A DNA stretch of 64,000 bases, taken from Oscillospiraceae bacterium (GTDB lineage: Bacteria > Bacillota > Clostridia > Oscillospirales > Ruminococcaceae). The DNA lies in the NCBI GenBank assembly GCA_015067315.1, contig SVMR01000010.1, positions 1 to 64,000 of the forward strand. Reading direction: 5' to 3'. A program made the translations under genes and the position numbers. Each line of letters begins with the position of its first letter. Within the stretch, counting starts at the first letter, position 1. Under the pieces are notes generated by a model, which was not told the origin of the DNA, made no database searches, and saw only the letters and a program-made list of their open reading frames with translations. Below, piece after piece: positions 48,820 through 58,200 of the stretch.

Positions 48820-48848
48820 TTTACATCTGTTCTTTAATATAGTAAAAT
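48820..48848 (+). promoter_or_regulatory. SigA-type promoter of pyrH
   Basis: TTTACA, 17-nt spacer, TAAAAT, 71 nt before the pyrH ATG. Confidence 0.6.
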
Positions 48849-48919
48849 AATATAGAATAGGGAGCAGTATAAGCTTTTGCTTTTTTGTTTCCGAAAAGGA
48901 CAGATTGGAGAGGTTTTAT

Positions 48920-49627
48920 ATGGATCTTAAATATAAGCGCGTACTCCTTAAATTAAGCGGCGAAGCCCTTGCCGGCGAAAGAGGCGTTGGACTTGATTTC
49001 AGCGTAATTACACCTATCTGCGAAAGCATTAAAAAATGCGTCGATCTCGGCGCGGAGGTTGCAATCGTTGTTGGCGGCGGAAACTTCTGGCGCGGCCGTT
49101 CAAGCGGAAGCATGGACAGAACCAGAGCAGACCATATGGGAATGCTTGCAACAATCATCAACGCAATCGCAGTCGGCGATACACTTGAACAGATGGGCGT
49201 TAACGCAAGAGTTCAGACCGCAATCTCAATGCCGGAAATTGCCGAACTTTTCATTAAAGGCAGAGCTATCCGCCATCTTGAAAAGGGAAGAGTCGTGATT
49301 TTCGGCGGCGGAATCGGAAGACCCTGCTTCTCTACCGATACTGCAAGCGCCCTCAGAGCCGTTGAAATCAAAGCGGATATCTTCTTCAAGGCAACAATGG
49401 TTGACGGCGTTTATGACAAAGACCCCCATAAATATGATGACGCTGTCAGATATGACACCCTTTCCTTCAAGGAAGTTCTTGATAAGGAACTTGGAGTTAT
49501 GGACGCAACTTCCGCAGCGCTTTGCCGCGACAACAATATGCCCGTTCTTGTTTTCAGCCTTGACGATCCGGACAATATTGTAAAAGCAATTACCGGCGAA
49601 GATATCGGAACCGTTGTAACCGGCTGA
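48920..49627 (+). CDS. pyrH: UMP kinase
   Basis: 235 residues from ATG 48920 after [22 protein letters not shown] and [14 protein letters not shown] are UMP kinase signatures; [20 protein letters not shown] and [12 protein letters not shown] follow. It makes UDP from UMP, feeding pyrimidine nucleotides and cell wall. First gene of the pyrH-frr-uppS-cdsA-dxr-rseP-ispG-polC run, conserved across Firmicutes. Confidence 0.96.
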   Translation: MDLKYKRVLLKLSGEALAGERGVGLDFSVITPICESIKKCVDLGAEVAIVVGGGNFWRGRSSGSMDRTRADHMGMLATIINAIAVGDTLEQMGVNARVQTAISMPEIAELFIKGRAIRHLEKGRVVIFGGGIGRPCFSTDTASALRAVEIKADIFFKATMVDGVYDKDPHKYDDAVRYDTLSFKEVLDKELGVMDATSAALCRDNNMPVLVFSLDDPDNIVKAITGEDIGTVVTG

Positions 49628-49725
49628 TATTTTAAAAAAGTTAATTTTGCCGCGGAAAAAAACGGTGAATTTTCCGGAAAACGGCTTTTTTATATTTCCT
49701 GCTCACCGAGAAAAAGGAGGACATT

Positions 49726-50280
49726 ATGAGAGAACAGCTTATTCCTTATAACGAAAAAATGGAAAAAACCCTTTCCGTACTCGCAAGTGACTTTGCATCC
49801 ATTCGTGCAGGACGCGCAAACCCCGGCGTTCTTGACAGAGTTGCAGTTGAATATTACGGCACCATGACCCCCATCAACCAGGTTGCGGCAGTTTCCGTTT
49901 CCGAAGCAAGAATCCTTGTTATCCAGCCTTGGGACAGATCCTGCCTCAAACTTATCGAAAAAGCAATCAACGCTTCCGATATCGGAATTCCGCCCCAGAA
50001 CGACGGCGTTTGCATCCGTCTTGTATTCCCGCCTCTTACCGAGGAACGCCGTAAGGAACTTTGCAAAACCATTGCAAAACACGCGGAAGAAGCAAAAGTT
50101 AACGTCCGCAACCACCGCCGCGACGCAAACGATTTTTGCAAAAAACAGCTTAAAGATAAACTCATCACCGAAGATGACCTTAAAGATCTTGAAAAAGATA
50201 TCCAGAAACTCACCGACGATTTCGTAGCAAGAGTTGAAAAAATGGCCAACGAAAAAGAAAAAGAGATCATGGAAATCTGA
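49726..50280 (+). CDS. frr: Ribosome recycling factor
   Basis: 184 residues, normal length. LASDFASIRAGRANPGVLDR and EAKVNVRNHRRDANDF are diagnostic, and the C-terminal helix ends KEKEIMEI. It splits post-termination ribosomes with EF-G. ATG follows AAAAAGGAGGACATT. Confidence 0.97.
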   Translation: MREQLIPYNEKMEKTLSVLASDFASIRAGRANPGVLDRVAVEYYGTMTPINQVAAVSVSEARILVIQPWDRSCLKLIEKAINASDIGIPPQNDGVCIRLVFPPLTEERRKELCKTIAKHAEEAKVNVRNHRRDANDFCKKQLKDKLITEDDLKDLEKDIQKLTDDFVARVEKMANEKEKEIMEI

Positions 50281-50309
50281 TAAATTAAATTCCGAACGGA
50301 GGTGCCGAT

Positions 50310-51014
50310 ATGACCGATAAATTAATTTTGCCGGAACATATCGGCATTATTATGGACGGAAACGGCCGCTGGGCAAAAAAATGCGGTCTTCCGCGCAACG
50401 CAGGACATAAAAAGGGCGCAGAGGTTTTTGAAAAAATCTCCCGCGCCTGCCGCGACCTTGGAATAAAATACCTTACGGTCTATGCTTTTTCGACCGAAAA
50501 CTGGAAAAGACCGAAGGAAGAGGTTGACGGAATAATGAACCTCATGCGCGGTTATCTTAAAACAATGTCAAAGGCGAAAAACGAACATATTGCCGTCCGC
50601 TTTATCGGCGACAGAACGCCTTTTGATTCCGATCTTCTTGAACTTATGGCGGAGGCGGAAAATGCCGATGTCGGCGAAGTTATTACAACAGTCCAGATAG
50701 CCCTCAATTACGGCGGAAGGGACGAAATCGTTCATTCCGTCCGCGAAATTGCAAAAAAAATCGCTTCCGGAAAAATTTTGCCGGAAGATATAACCGAAGA
50801 TATGATTTCGGAAAATCTTTATTCAAAAACACCCGAATGCGACCTTATAATCCGCCCAAGCGGGGAAGAAAGGCTTTCGAACTTCCTCCTTTGGGAAAGC
50901 GCATATTCGGAATTTGTGTTCATGGACGTTCTTTGGCCGGATTTTACCGAATCCGACCTTGAAAAAGCTTTGGAGGAATATTCCAAAAGAAACCGCCGCT
51001 TCGGCGGAGTTTGA
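50310..51014 (+). CDS. uppS: Isoprenyl (undecaprenyl diphosphate) synthase
   Basis: 234 residues. HIGIIMDGNGRWAKKCGLPR carries the catalytic Asp; TVYAFSTENWKRP and LNYGGRDEIV are conserved, and the C-terminal LIIRPSGEERLSNFLLWESA is the family end. It makes the C55 lipid carrier for peptidoglycan. ATG follows CGGAGGTGCCGAT. Confidence 0.96.
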   Translation: MTDKLILPEHIGIIMDGNGRWAKKCGLPRNAGHKKGAEVFEKISRACRDLGIKYLTVYAFSTENWKRPKEEVDGIMNLMRGYLKTMSKAKNEHIAVRFIGDRTPFDSDLLELMAEAENADVGEVITTVQIALNYGGRDEIVHSVREIAKKIASGKILPEDITEDMISENLYSKTPECDLIIRPSGEERLSNFLLWESAYSEFVFMDVLWPDFTESDLEKALEEYSKRNRRFGGV

Positions 51015-51051
51015 TTTGTTTTGACTATCATACAAAAGAGGTAAAAATAAA

Positions 51052-51867
51052 TTGAAAACAAGAATAATTTCCGCTCTTGCGGGGCTTTTGCTCCTCGGCG
51101 CGGTTTTATGGCTTTTTGAAACAGCGGTGCTTGATATTGCGGTGGCGGCTCTTTCCGTAATAGCCGTTTATGAGATGGTAAATGCCGTGGGTCTTTTAAA
51201 AAACAAAGGTCTTACCGGCGTTTGCCTTATGTTCGGGGCGCTTTTTTCAACTGAATATTACAGGCTTTTTGATTCGATTTCCGGTTTTGCGGAACTTTTT
51301 TTGGGAATATCGCTTCTTGTTTTTGTTCTTGCGGACCATAAAGAAACAAAAGCGACGGACGCGGCTTTTGCTTTTTTCTTCACTCTTATAATTCCGCGCG
51401 CTTTTTCGACGATTCTTCTTTTCCGGGAATACGGAAGACCGATTTCCTATTTTCTTGTTCTTATGAGCCTTGCGGTTGCATGGCTTAACGATACCTGCGC
51501 ATATTTTTCCGGATATTTTTTCGGAAAAAGGAAACTTTGCCCGGAAATAAGCCCGAAAAAAACTGTTGAAGGCGCAATCGGCGGAGTTTTCGGCGACGTT
51601 ATTGTTTCCTGTGTTCTTGCGTTTGTTTTTTCTCTTGCAACAGGTTTTTCCATAAATTGGGTCAGCTTTGTGATTTTTGTTCCGGTGGGAGCGGTTATTG
51701 CAATTCTCGGCGACCTTTGCGCTTCAATAATAAAGCGCCAGCTTGGAATCAAGGATTACGGAAAAATAATGCCCGGTCACGGCGGAATTATGGACCGCTT
51801 CGACAGCTGGATTTTTGTCGCTCCGGTTCTTTATATATGGAATCTTTGCTTTCCGTTCATAGGCTGA
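51052..51867 (+). CDS. cdsA: Phosphatidate cytidylyltransferase
   Basis: 271 residues, TTG start after AGAGGT. About seven membrane segments. The signature is the C-terminal LGDLCASIIKRQLGIKDYGK and MPGHGGIMDRFDSW. It makes CDP-diacylglycerol for phospholipids. Follows uppS in the usual Firmicute order. Confidence 0.94.
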   Translation: MKTRIISALAGLLLLGAVLWLFETAVLDIAVAALSVIAVYEMVNAVGLLKNKGLTGVCLMFGALFSTEYYRLFDSISGFAELFLGISLLVFVLADHKETKATDAAFAFFFTLIIPRAFSTILLFREYGRPISYFLVLMSLAVAWLNDTCAYFSGYFFGKRKLCPEISPKKTVEGAIGGVFGDVIVSCVLAFVFSLATGFSINWVSFVIFVPVGAVIAILGDLCASIIKRQLGIKDYGKIMPGHGGIMDRFDSWIFVAPVLYIWNLCFPFIG

Positions 51868-51890
51868 TCATAAATTTATGATAATGTTTT

Positions 51891-51920
51891 ATTGCCGCTT
51901 TGTGCGGCAATAATTTTATT
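51891..51920 (+). terminator. Weak hairpin terminator in the cdsA-dxr gap
   Basis: ATTGCCGC/GCGGCAAT stem, TTTGT loop, then AATTTTATT. It may end some transcripts. The rest of the 210-nt gap shows only small hairpins. Confidence 0.5.
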
Positions 51921-52077
51921 ATTCGTTTGTACTTTTGGGTTCTGAAATTTCCGGAAAAAATATTTTGTTTTGCAGCATGCGAAACAAGATTTTCAATAAA
52001 AAAATCAGTCAGAAAATTCTGATGATTGAATTGTTTCATCATCTTTGACTTAAAAAAAGGAGGCTTTTTGATAAAAA

Positions 52078-53217
52078 ATGAAGCGCCTTTCAATTTTGGG
52101 TTCAACCGGTTCCATCGGAACCCAGACCCTTGACGTTTGCAGAAATTTAGGCTTCGAAGTGGTTGCTCTTGCCGCAGGAAGCAACGCAGTTCTTCTTGAA
52201 AAACAGGCGAGAGAATTCAGACCGAAGCTTGTTGCGGTTTTTGATAAAGAAGCCGCAAAGGGCCTTAGCATCGCACTTTCCGACACAGACATAACCGTGC
52301 TCAGCGGAACGGAAGGCGTGCTCAAAGCGGCGGAAGCGGATTGCGATATGGTGCTCAACGCCGTCACCGGAATCGCGGGGCTTCGCCCGACCATCGCCGC
52401 AATCGAAGCGGGAAACGACGTTGCCCTTGCAAACAAGGAAACCCTTGTTGCCGGCGGAAAGCGGGTTATGGATTACGCAAGGGAAAAGGGAGTTAAGATA
52501 ATCCCCGTTGACAGCGAACATTCCGCGATTTTCCAATGCCTTCAGGCAAAAGGGGATTACTCAAGAATCCAAAAGCTTATTTTAACCGCTTCCGGCGGTC
52601 CTTTCTTCGGAAAAAGCCTTTCCGAACTTGAAAAAATGAAGCCGGAAGATGCCCTTGCCCATCCTACCTGGAACATGGGCAGAAAAGTGACCATAGATTC
52701 TGCTACAATGGCAAACAAAGGTCTTGAAATTATCGAAGCGGCGCATCTTTTCGGCGTTGACCAGAATAATATTGATGTGGTTATCCACAGGGAAAGCATA
52801 GTCCATTCCCTTGTTGAGTTCACCGACAATTCGGTTCTTGCCCAGCTTGGCGTTCCGGATATGAGAACCCCGATTCAGTATGCTTTAACGGTTCCGGAAA
52901 GATGCGAAAGCATTGTTGAACATCTCAACCTTGCAAAAATCGGAACTTTGCATTTTTACGAGCAGGATAACCTTGCTTTTCCGGCAACGGATATTGCAAG
53001 GCACGCTCTTTCAATCGGAAAAACCGCAACCGCAGCATTCAACGCGGCGGACGAAATTGCCGTTGAGGCATTCCTCGGCGGAAAAATCGGCTTCACCGAA
53101 ATTCCGAAGATTCTTGAAAAAACCGTTGAAATGAATTTTTCGGACGGCGACAGCTTTGAGGAAGTTTTTGAAACGGACAGAGAAGCAAGAAAATTTGCGG
53201 CTTCGCTTATTAAGTAA
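52078..53217 (+). CDS. dxr: 1-deoxy-D-xylulose-5-phosphate reductoisomerase
   Basis: 379 residues. LSILGSTGSIGTQTLDV is the NADPH loop; ALANKETLVAGG, IIPVDSEHSAIFQCL and TASGGPFFGKSL hold metal and substrate residues. First committed step of the MEP isoprenoid pathway; ispG two genes on is a later step. The AGGAGG is 13 nt upstream, a long spacing, though the ATG is the only in-frame start that fits homologues. Confidence 0.97.
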   Translation: MKRLSILGSTGSIGTQTLDVCRNLGFEVVALAAGSNAVLLEKQAREFRPKLVAVFDKEAAKGLSIALSDTDITVLSGTEGVLKAAEADCDMVLNAVTGIAGLRPTIAAIEAGNDVALANKETLVAGGKRVMDYAREKGVKIIPVDSEHSAIFQCLQAKGDYSRIQKLILTASGGPFFGKSLSELEKMKPEDALAHPTWNMGRKVTIDSATMANKGLEIIEAAHLFGVDQNNIDVVIHRESIVHSLVEFTDNSVLAQLGVPDMRTPIQYALTVPERCESIVEHLNLAKIGTLHFYEQDNLAFPATDIARHALSIGKTATAAFNAADEIAVEAFLGGKIGFTEIPKILEKTVEMNFSDGDSFEEVFETDREARKFAASLIK

Positions 53218-53229
53218 GGAGATAGTCTT

Positions 53230-54252
53230 TTGAGTATTGTAATAGCAATTTTACTTTTCGGATTTATGATTTTTTTCCATGAGCTGGGACATTTTGCAAC
53301 GGCTAAATGGGCGGGAGTTAAAGTAAACGAATTTTCAATCGGCATGGGTCCGAAAATAATTTCAAAAACCTTCGGCGAAACGGATTATTCCCTCCGCCTT
53401 CTTCCGATAGGCGGTTTTGTGGCAATGGAAGGGGAGGACGACGAAAGCGAAGACGAACGCCGCTTTATGGCCTGCCCGGTCTGGAAAAGAATAATAATAA
53501 CTTCCGCCGGCGCGATTATGAACCTTATCCTCGGTTTTGCGGTTGTTTTTGTGCTCACCTGCGGCCAGACTCTTATCGGAACAACAACCGTCGCGTCTTT
53601 CACCGAAGGAGCTTCCTCCGCGGAATTCCTTGAAATAAACGATAAAATCCTTGCGGTAAACGGCGAAAAAGCCGGATGCGACTATGATATAGTCTATTCC
53701 CTTATCCGTGATACCGACGGCGTCGTTTCAATGGATATCCTCCGGGGCGGCGAAAAAATACATCTTGACGAAGTCGTTTTCGATACCCAGGAAATCGGCG
53801 GAACAACTTCGATCGTTCTTGATTTCAGCATCTACGGCGAAGAGCCGGATATCTTCGGAAAAATCGGCTATTCCTTCCGCTGGACCTGGTCCCTTGTTAA
53901 GCTTGTATGGCATTCCCTCGGCGATATCATAAGCGGTGAGTTCGGTTTAAGCCAGCTTTCCGGACCGATCGGAGTTACCGAAACAATTTCCGATGCGGTA
54001 AAAACAACAAACTATAAAAGCATTCTTCTCATTCTTGCAATCGTTACCGTTAACCTCGGCGTTTTTAACCTTCTTCCTCTGCCGGCGCTTGACGGAGGAA
54101 GAATCTTCTTCATGGTAATCGAACTTTTCCGGGGAAAACCGATAAACCAGAAAGTTGAAGGCATTGTCCATACCGTCGGAATGGCTCTTCTTATGATTCT
54201 TATGGTAATTGTTGCGTATAACGATATTGCAAGACTTATAACCGGAGGCTGA
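53230..54252 (+). CDS. rseP: RseP-type site-2 intramembrane metalloprotease
   Basis: 340 residues, TTG start after AAGGAG. The zinc motif is FFHELGHFATAKWAGV. A PDZ domain (about 115-200) has INDKILAVNGEKAG. NLLPLPALDGGRIFFMVIEL is the second active-site block. It cuts membrane proteins, including anti-sigma factors and leftover signal peptides. Operon with dxr and ispG. Confidence 0.95.
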   Translation: MSIVIAILLFGFMIFFHELGHFATAKWAGVKVNEFSIGMGPKIISKTFGETDYSLRLLPIGGFVAMEGEDDESEDERRFMACPVWKRIIITSAGAIMNLILGFAVVFVLTCGQTLIGTTTVASFTEGASSAEFLEINDKILAVNGEKAGCDYDIVYSLIRDTDGVVSMDILRGGEKIHLDEVVFDTQEIGGTTSIVLDFSIYGEEPDIFGKIGYSFRWTWSLVKLVWHSLGDIISGEFGLSQLSGPIGVTETISDAVKTTNYKSILLILAIVTVNLGVFNLLPLPALDGGRIFFMVIELFRGKPINQKVEGIVHTVGMALLMILMVIVAYNDIARLITGG

Positions 54253-54257
54253 TTTTT

Positions 54258-55295
54258 ATGGCAAAGGAAGTTAAAATCGGAAAAATCGCCATAGGCGGCG
54301 AAAATCCCGTTGCAATACAGTCCATGATAAGCGTTCCTTCAACGGATATTGAGGGAAGCGTAAACCAGGCGGTTCTTCTTGAAAAAGCCGGATGCGAAAT
54401 TCTTCGCGCCGCAATTCCGGATATGGCGGCGGTTGAACTTATTCCCGCAATAAAAGAAAAGATAAATATTCCTCTTGTTGCGGATATCCATTTTGATTAC
54501 CGCCTTGCTCTTGCGGCGGTTGAAAACGGAATCGATAAAATAAGAATCAACCCGGGCAACATCGGTTCGGAAGAACGCACCCGCCAGGTTGTGGAAGCTT
54601 GCGGAAACGCCGGAGTTGCAATCCGTGTGGGAGTTAACGGCGGAAGCCTTGATAAGCGCCTTCTTGAAAAATACGGCGCGCCGACGGCGGAAGCTCTTGC
54701 GGAAAGTGCCATGGAACACGTGGCGATTCTTGAAAAATACGGTTTTACGGATACGGTGATTTCAATAAAATCCAGCAACGTGAAAACGATGATGAACGCC
54801 TGCCGCCTTGTTGCGGAAAGATGCGATTATCCGCTCCATCTCGGAGTTACCGAAGCGGGAACCGAGCATATGGGCATCATCAAAAACGCAATCGGAATCG
54901 GCGGACTTCTTGTTGACGGAATCGGTTCAACAATCCGCGTTACTCTCACTGCGGATCCGGTGCGTGAAATCTATGCCGCAAAAGATATCCTCAAAGCGGC
55001 GGGAATCCGCAATTTCGGCGTAAACATCGTTTCCTGCCCCACCTGCGGAAGAACGAGAATTGACCTTATAAAACTTGCAAACGAAGTTGAAGAGGCTCTC
55101 AGAGGCTGTGAAAAGCCGATTACCGTCGCCGTTATGGGTTGCGCTGTAAACGGACCCGGCGAAGCAAGGGAAGCGGATATCGGTGTTGCCGGCGGCGATA
55201 AATGCGGCCTTATATTCAGAAAAGGTGAAATTTTGAGAAAAGTTCCGGAAAACGAAATTCTTCCGGCGCTTCTTGAAGAAATCGGACGGATTTAA
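54258..55295 (+). CDS. ispG: 4-hydroxy-3-methylbut-2-enyl diphosphate synthase (flavodoxin)
   Basis: 345 residues. VKIGKIAIGGENPVAIQSM opens the family; GGSLDKRLLEKYG and GVTEAGTEHMGIIKNAIG follow. The 4Fe-4S ligands are in VSCPTCGRT and MGCAVNGPGEA. It catalyses the step before HMBDP in the MEP pathway and pairs with dxr. ATG follows GGAGGCTG. Confidence 0.97.
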   Translation: MAKEVKIGKIAIGGENPVAIQSMISVPSTDIEGSVNQAVLLEKAGCEILRAAIPDMAAVELIPAIKEKINIPLVADIHFDYRLALAAVENGIDKIRINPGNIGSEERTRQVVEACGNAGVAIRVGVNGGSLDKRLLEKYGAPTAEALAESAMEHVAILEKYGFTDTVISIKSSNVKTMMNACRLVAERCDYPLHLGVTEAGTEHMGIIKNAIGIGGLLVDGIGSTIRVTLTADPVREIYAAKDILKAAGIRNFGVNIVSCPTCGRTRIDLIKLANEVEEALRGCEKPITVAVMGCAVNGPGEAREADIGVAGGDKCGLIFRKGEILRKVPENEILPALLEEIGRI

Positions 55296-55298
55296 AAA

Positions 55299-58200
55299 AT
55301 GGTAAAAACATTTTCGGATGTTTTCGGAAACGGTTTTTGCGAAGAACTTTCTTCTGCCGGAATAATCGGCATGAATATCGATATTGACAAAAGGGAAGTA
55401 ACGGCAAAAATCGCGCCGAAAAAAACGGTACATAAAAAGGATTTATATGCTGCTCAAAAAGAGCTTTGTGAAAAACTGGGCGTTAAAAACGTCCGGTTTA
55501 TTCCTGTTTATTCTTCCGAAATGCTTTCCGTCGAATATTTTGAAGATATTGCCTTTGAAGCGAATCTTCGGGGCGTTCCGATAAACGGTTTTTTCAGCGG
55601 AAGCAAAACCGAATTTGAAAACGGCGTTTTTAAAATCGAACTTGCCCATGGGGGAGCGCAGCTTCTTCTCGATAACCGCTGCGACGTTATTATGAAAAAT
55701 ATCGTCCGGGAAGAATTCGGAAGAGAAATCGAAATCGAATTTTGCGGAATTACGGAAATTGATGAAATAAGCGAAAGAAAAACCGCTTCCGTTTCCTATT
55801 CCGAAGCAAGCGCAAAAGGAAGCTCTGCACCTGCTCCGAAACCGAGAATGCCGAAAGCGGTTCCCTTCGGAAACGGTGGATTTGATGCAACCGGTCTTCC
55901 GATAGATATTTCAAATATGGAAGTTATAATGGGAAGACCCATTAAACAGCGCCCGATGAAGCTTTGCGACGTTGATATGCAAAGCGGAAGGGTTGTTGTC
56001 TGGGGCGATATTTTTTCCGTTGAAAGCAGGGAAACAAGGGACGGCGAAAGCGTTATTGTTTCCGTCATGCTCACCGACCTTACAAGTTCCAATATCCTTA
56101 AAATAATTGAAAAGAAAAAGGAAGCGGAAGGGGTTCTTTCCCTTAAAAACGGCGATACTATCGTTGTTGCCGGCGAAGCTTCCTTCGATAAATATGAGCA
56201 CGACGTGACGATCCGCCCCAGGGATATCTGTAAAGTTAAAAGACTTCACAGAACTGACGACGAGGAAGAAAAGCGCTTCGAGCTCCATTGCCATACGAAT
56301 ATGTCCCAGATGGATGCGGTTTCCGCGCCGGAAAAACTTGTAAAACGCGCCCATGACTGGGGACACAGGGGAATTGCAATCACCGACCACGGCGTTGTTC
56401 AGGGATTCCCGGAAGCGGCGGAAACAGCGAAGGCGTTCAAAGACCCGAACTTCAAAGTTGTATATGGCGTTGAGGCATATTTTGTTGACGATACGGTAAA
56501 AGCGGTTTTCGGCGAACCGGACGTTTCTTTTGAAGACGAGATTATCGTATTCGATCTTGAAACAACCGGACTTTCCGCCGCAACGGAAAGAATGACCGAA
56601 ATCGGCGCCGTAAGAATTGTAAACGGCGAACTCAAAGAGGAATTCAACACCTTCGTAAACCCGGAAAAACATATTCCGGAAAGAATTACCGAACTCACCG
56701 GAATCGACGATTCAATGGTTGCGGATGCCCCTTCGGAAGAGGAAGCTCTCCGGATGTTCTATGAATTCTGCGGAAACTGCAAATTCCTTGTGGCGCATAA
56801 CGCGGATTTTGATACAGGATTTCTCCGCACGGCGGGCGAAAGATGCAAAATGCCTTTCGGCTGCGCCTATGCGGATACGGTTGCAATGTCCCGTTCCATG
56901 TATCCGGATATCAAGAACCATAAACTTGATACCGTTGCAAACCACCTTAAACTTGCTCCTTTCAACCACCACAGAGCATGCGACGATGCAAGGGAGCTTG
57001 CGCTCATCCTCATAAAGATGATGGAACAGCTCCGTGAAAGCGAGCATATCGATAATTTTGCGGAGGTAAACGGAATTCTCCGGGGCGCAGACCCGAGAAA
57101 ACTTCCGACCTATCACCAGATTATAATTGCGAAGACCCAGCGCGGTCTTAAAAACCTTTACGAACTGATTTCACAATCCCAGGTTACTTATTACAAAAGA
57201 CGTCCCCGCGTTCCGAAGAGCCTTCTTATAAAACACAGGGAAGGTCTTATTGTCGGTTCCGCCTGTGAAGCGGGAGAACTTTACAGAGCAATTACCGGCG
57301 GACAATCCGCGGAAAAGATAAGGGAAATTGCAAAATTTTACGATTTCCTTGAAATCCAGCCTGTCGGCAACAACGAATTCATGGTCCGCGAAGGAAAAGT
57401 TGAAAGCGAAGACCGGATCCGCGAATGGAACAAACAGATCGTCGCTCTCGGCGAAGAACTGGGAATCCCGGTTGCCGCAACCGGCGACGTTCATTTCCTC
57501 GATCCGGAAGATGCGGATTACCGCAAGATAATCCAGGCGGCCCAGGGATTTGCGGACGCGGTCAACCAGGCGCCGCTCTATCTTAAAACAACAAGAGAGA
57601 TGCTTGACGAATTTTCCTATCTCGGCGAAGAAAAGGCAAGGGAAGTTGTAATAACCGTTCCGAACAGAATCGCCGATATGTGCGAAGTTATAAAACCGAT
57701 TCTTGACGGAACTTATACCCCTTATATCGACGGCGCGGAAGAGGATCTTAAAAACCGCTGCTGGAAAAAGGCTTATGAAGTTTACGGCGAGGAAACGCCG
57801 GAAGGAAGAAAAATCCCCGAAATCGTTGAAAAACGTCTTGCAAGGGAACTGGATTCAATCATCAAGCACGGCTATGCCGTTCTTTACGTAATCGCCCAGA
57901 AGCTTGTTACAAAATCCAACGAGGACGGTTATCAGGTAGGTTCCCGTGGTTCCGTAGGTTCCTCCTTTGTTGCAACAATGAGCGGAATTTCCGAAGTTAA
58001 CCCCCTTGTTCCGCATTACGTCTGTCCGAACTGCCGTCACAGCGAATTTTTTGAAAAAGGCGAAGTCGGTTCCGGTTTTGACCTTCCGCCGAAGAACTGT
58101 CCGGTCTGCGGAACAAAATATAAACAGGACGGCCACGACATTCCTTTCGAAACCTTCCTCGGATTCCATGGCGACAAAGCGCCGGATATCGACCTTAACT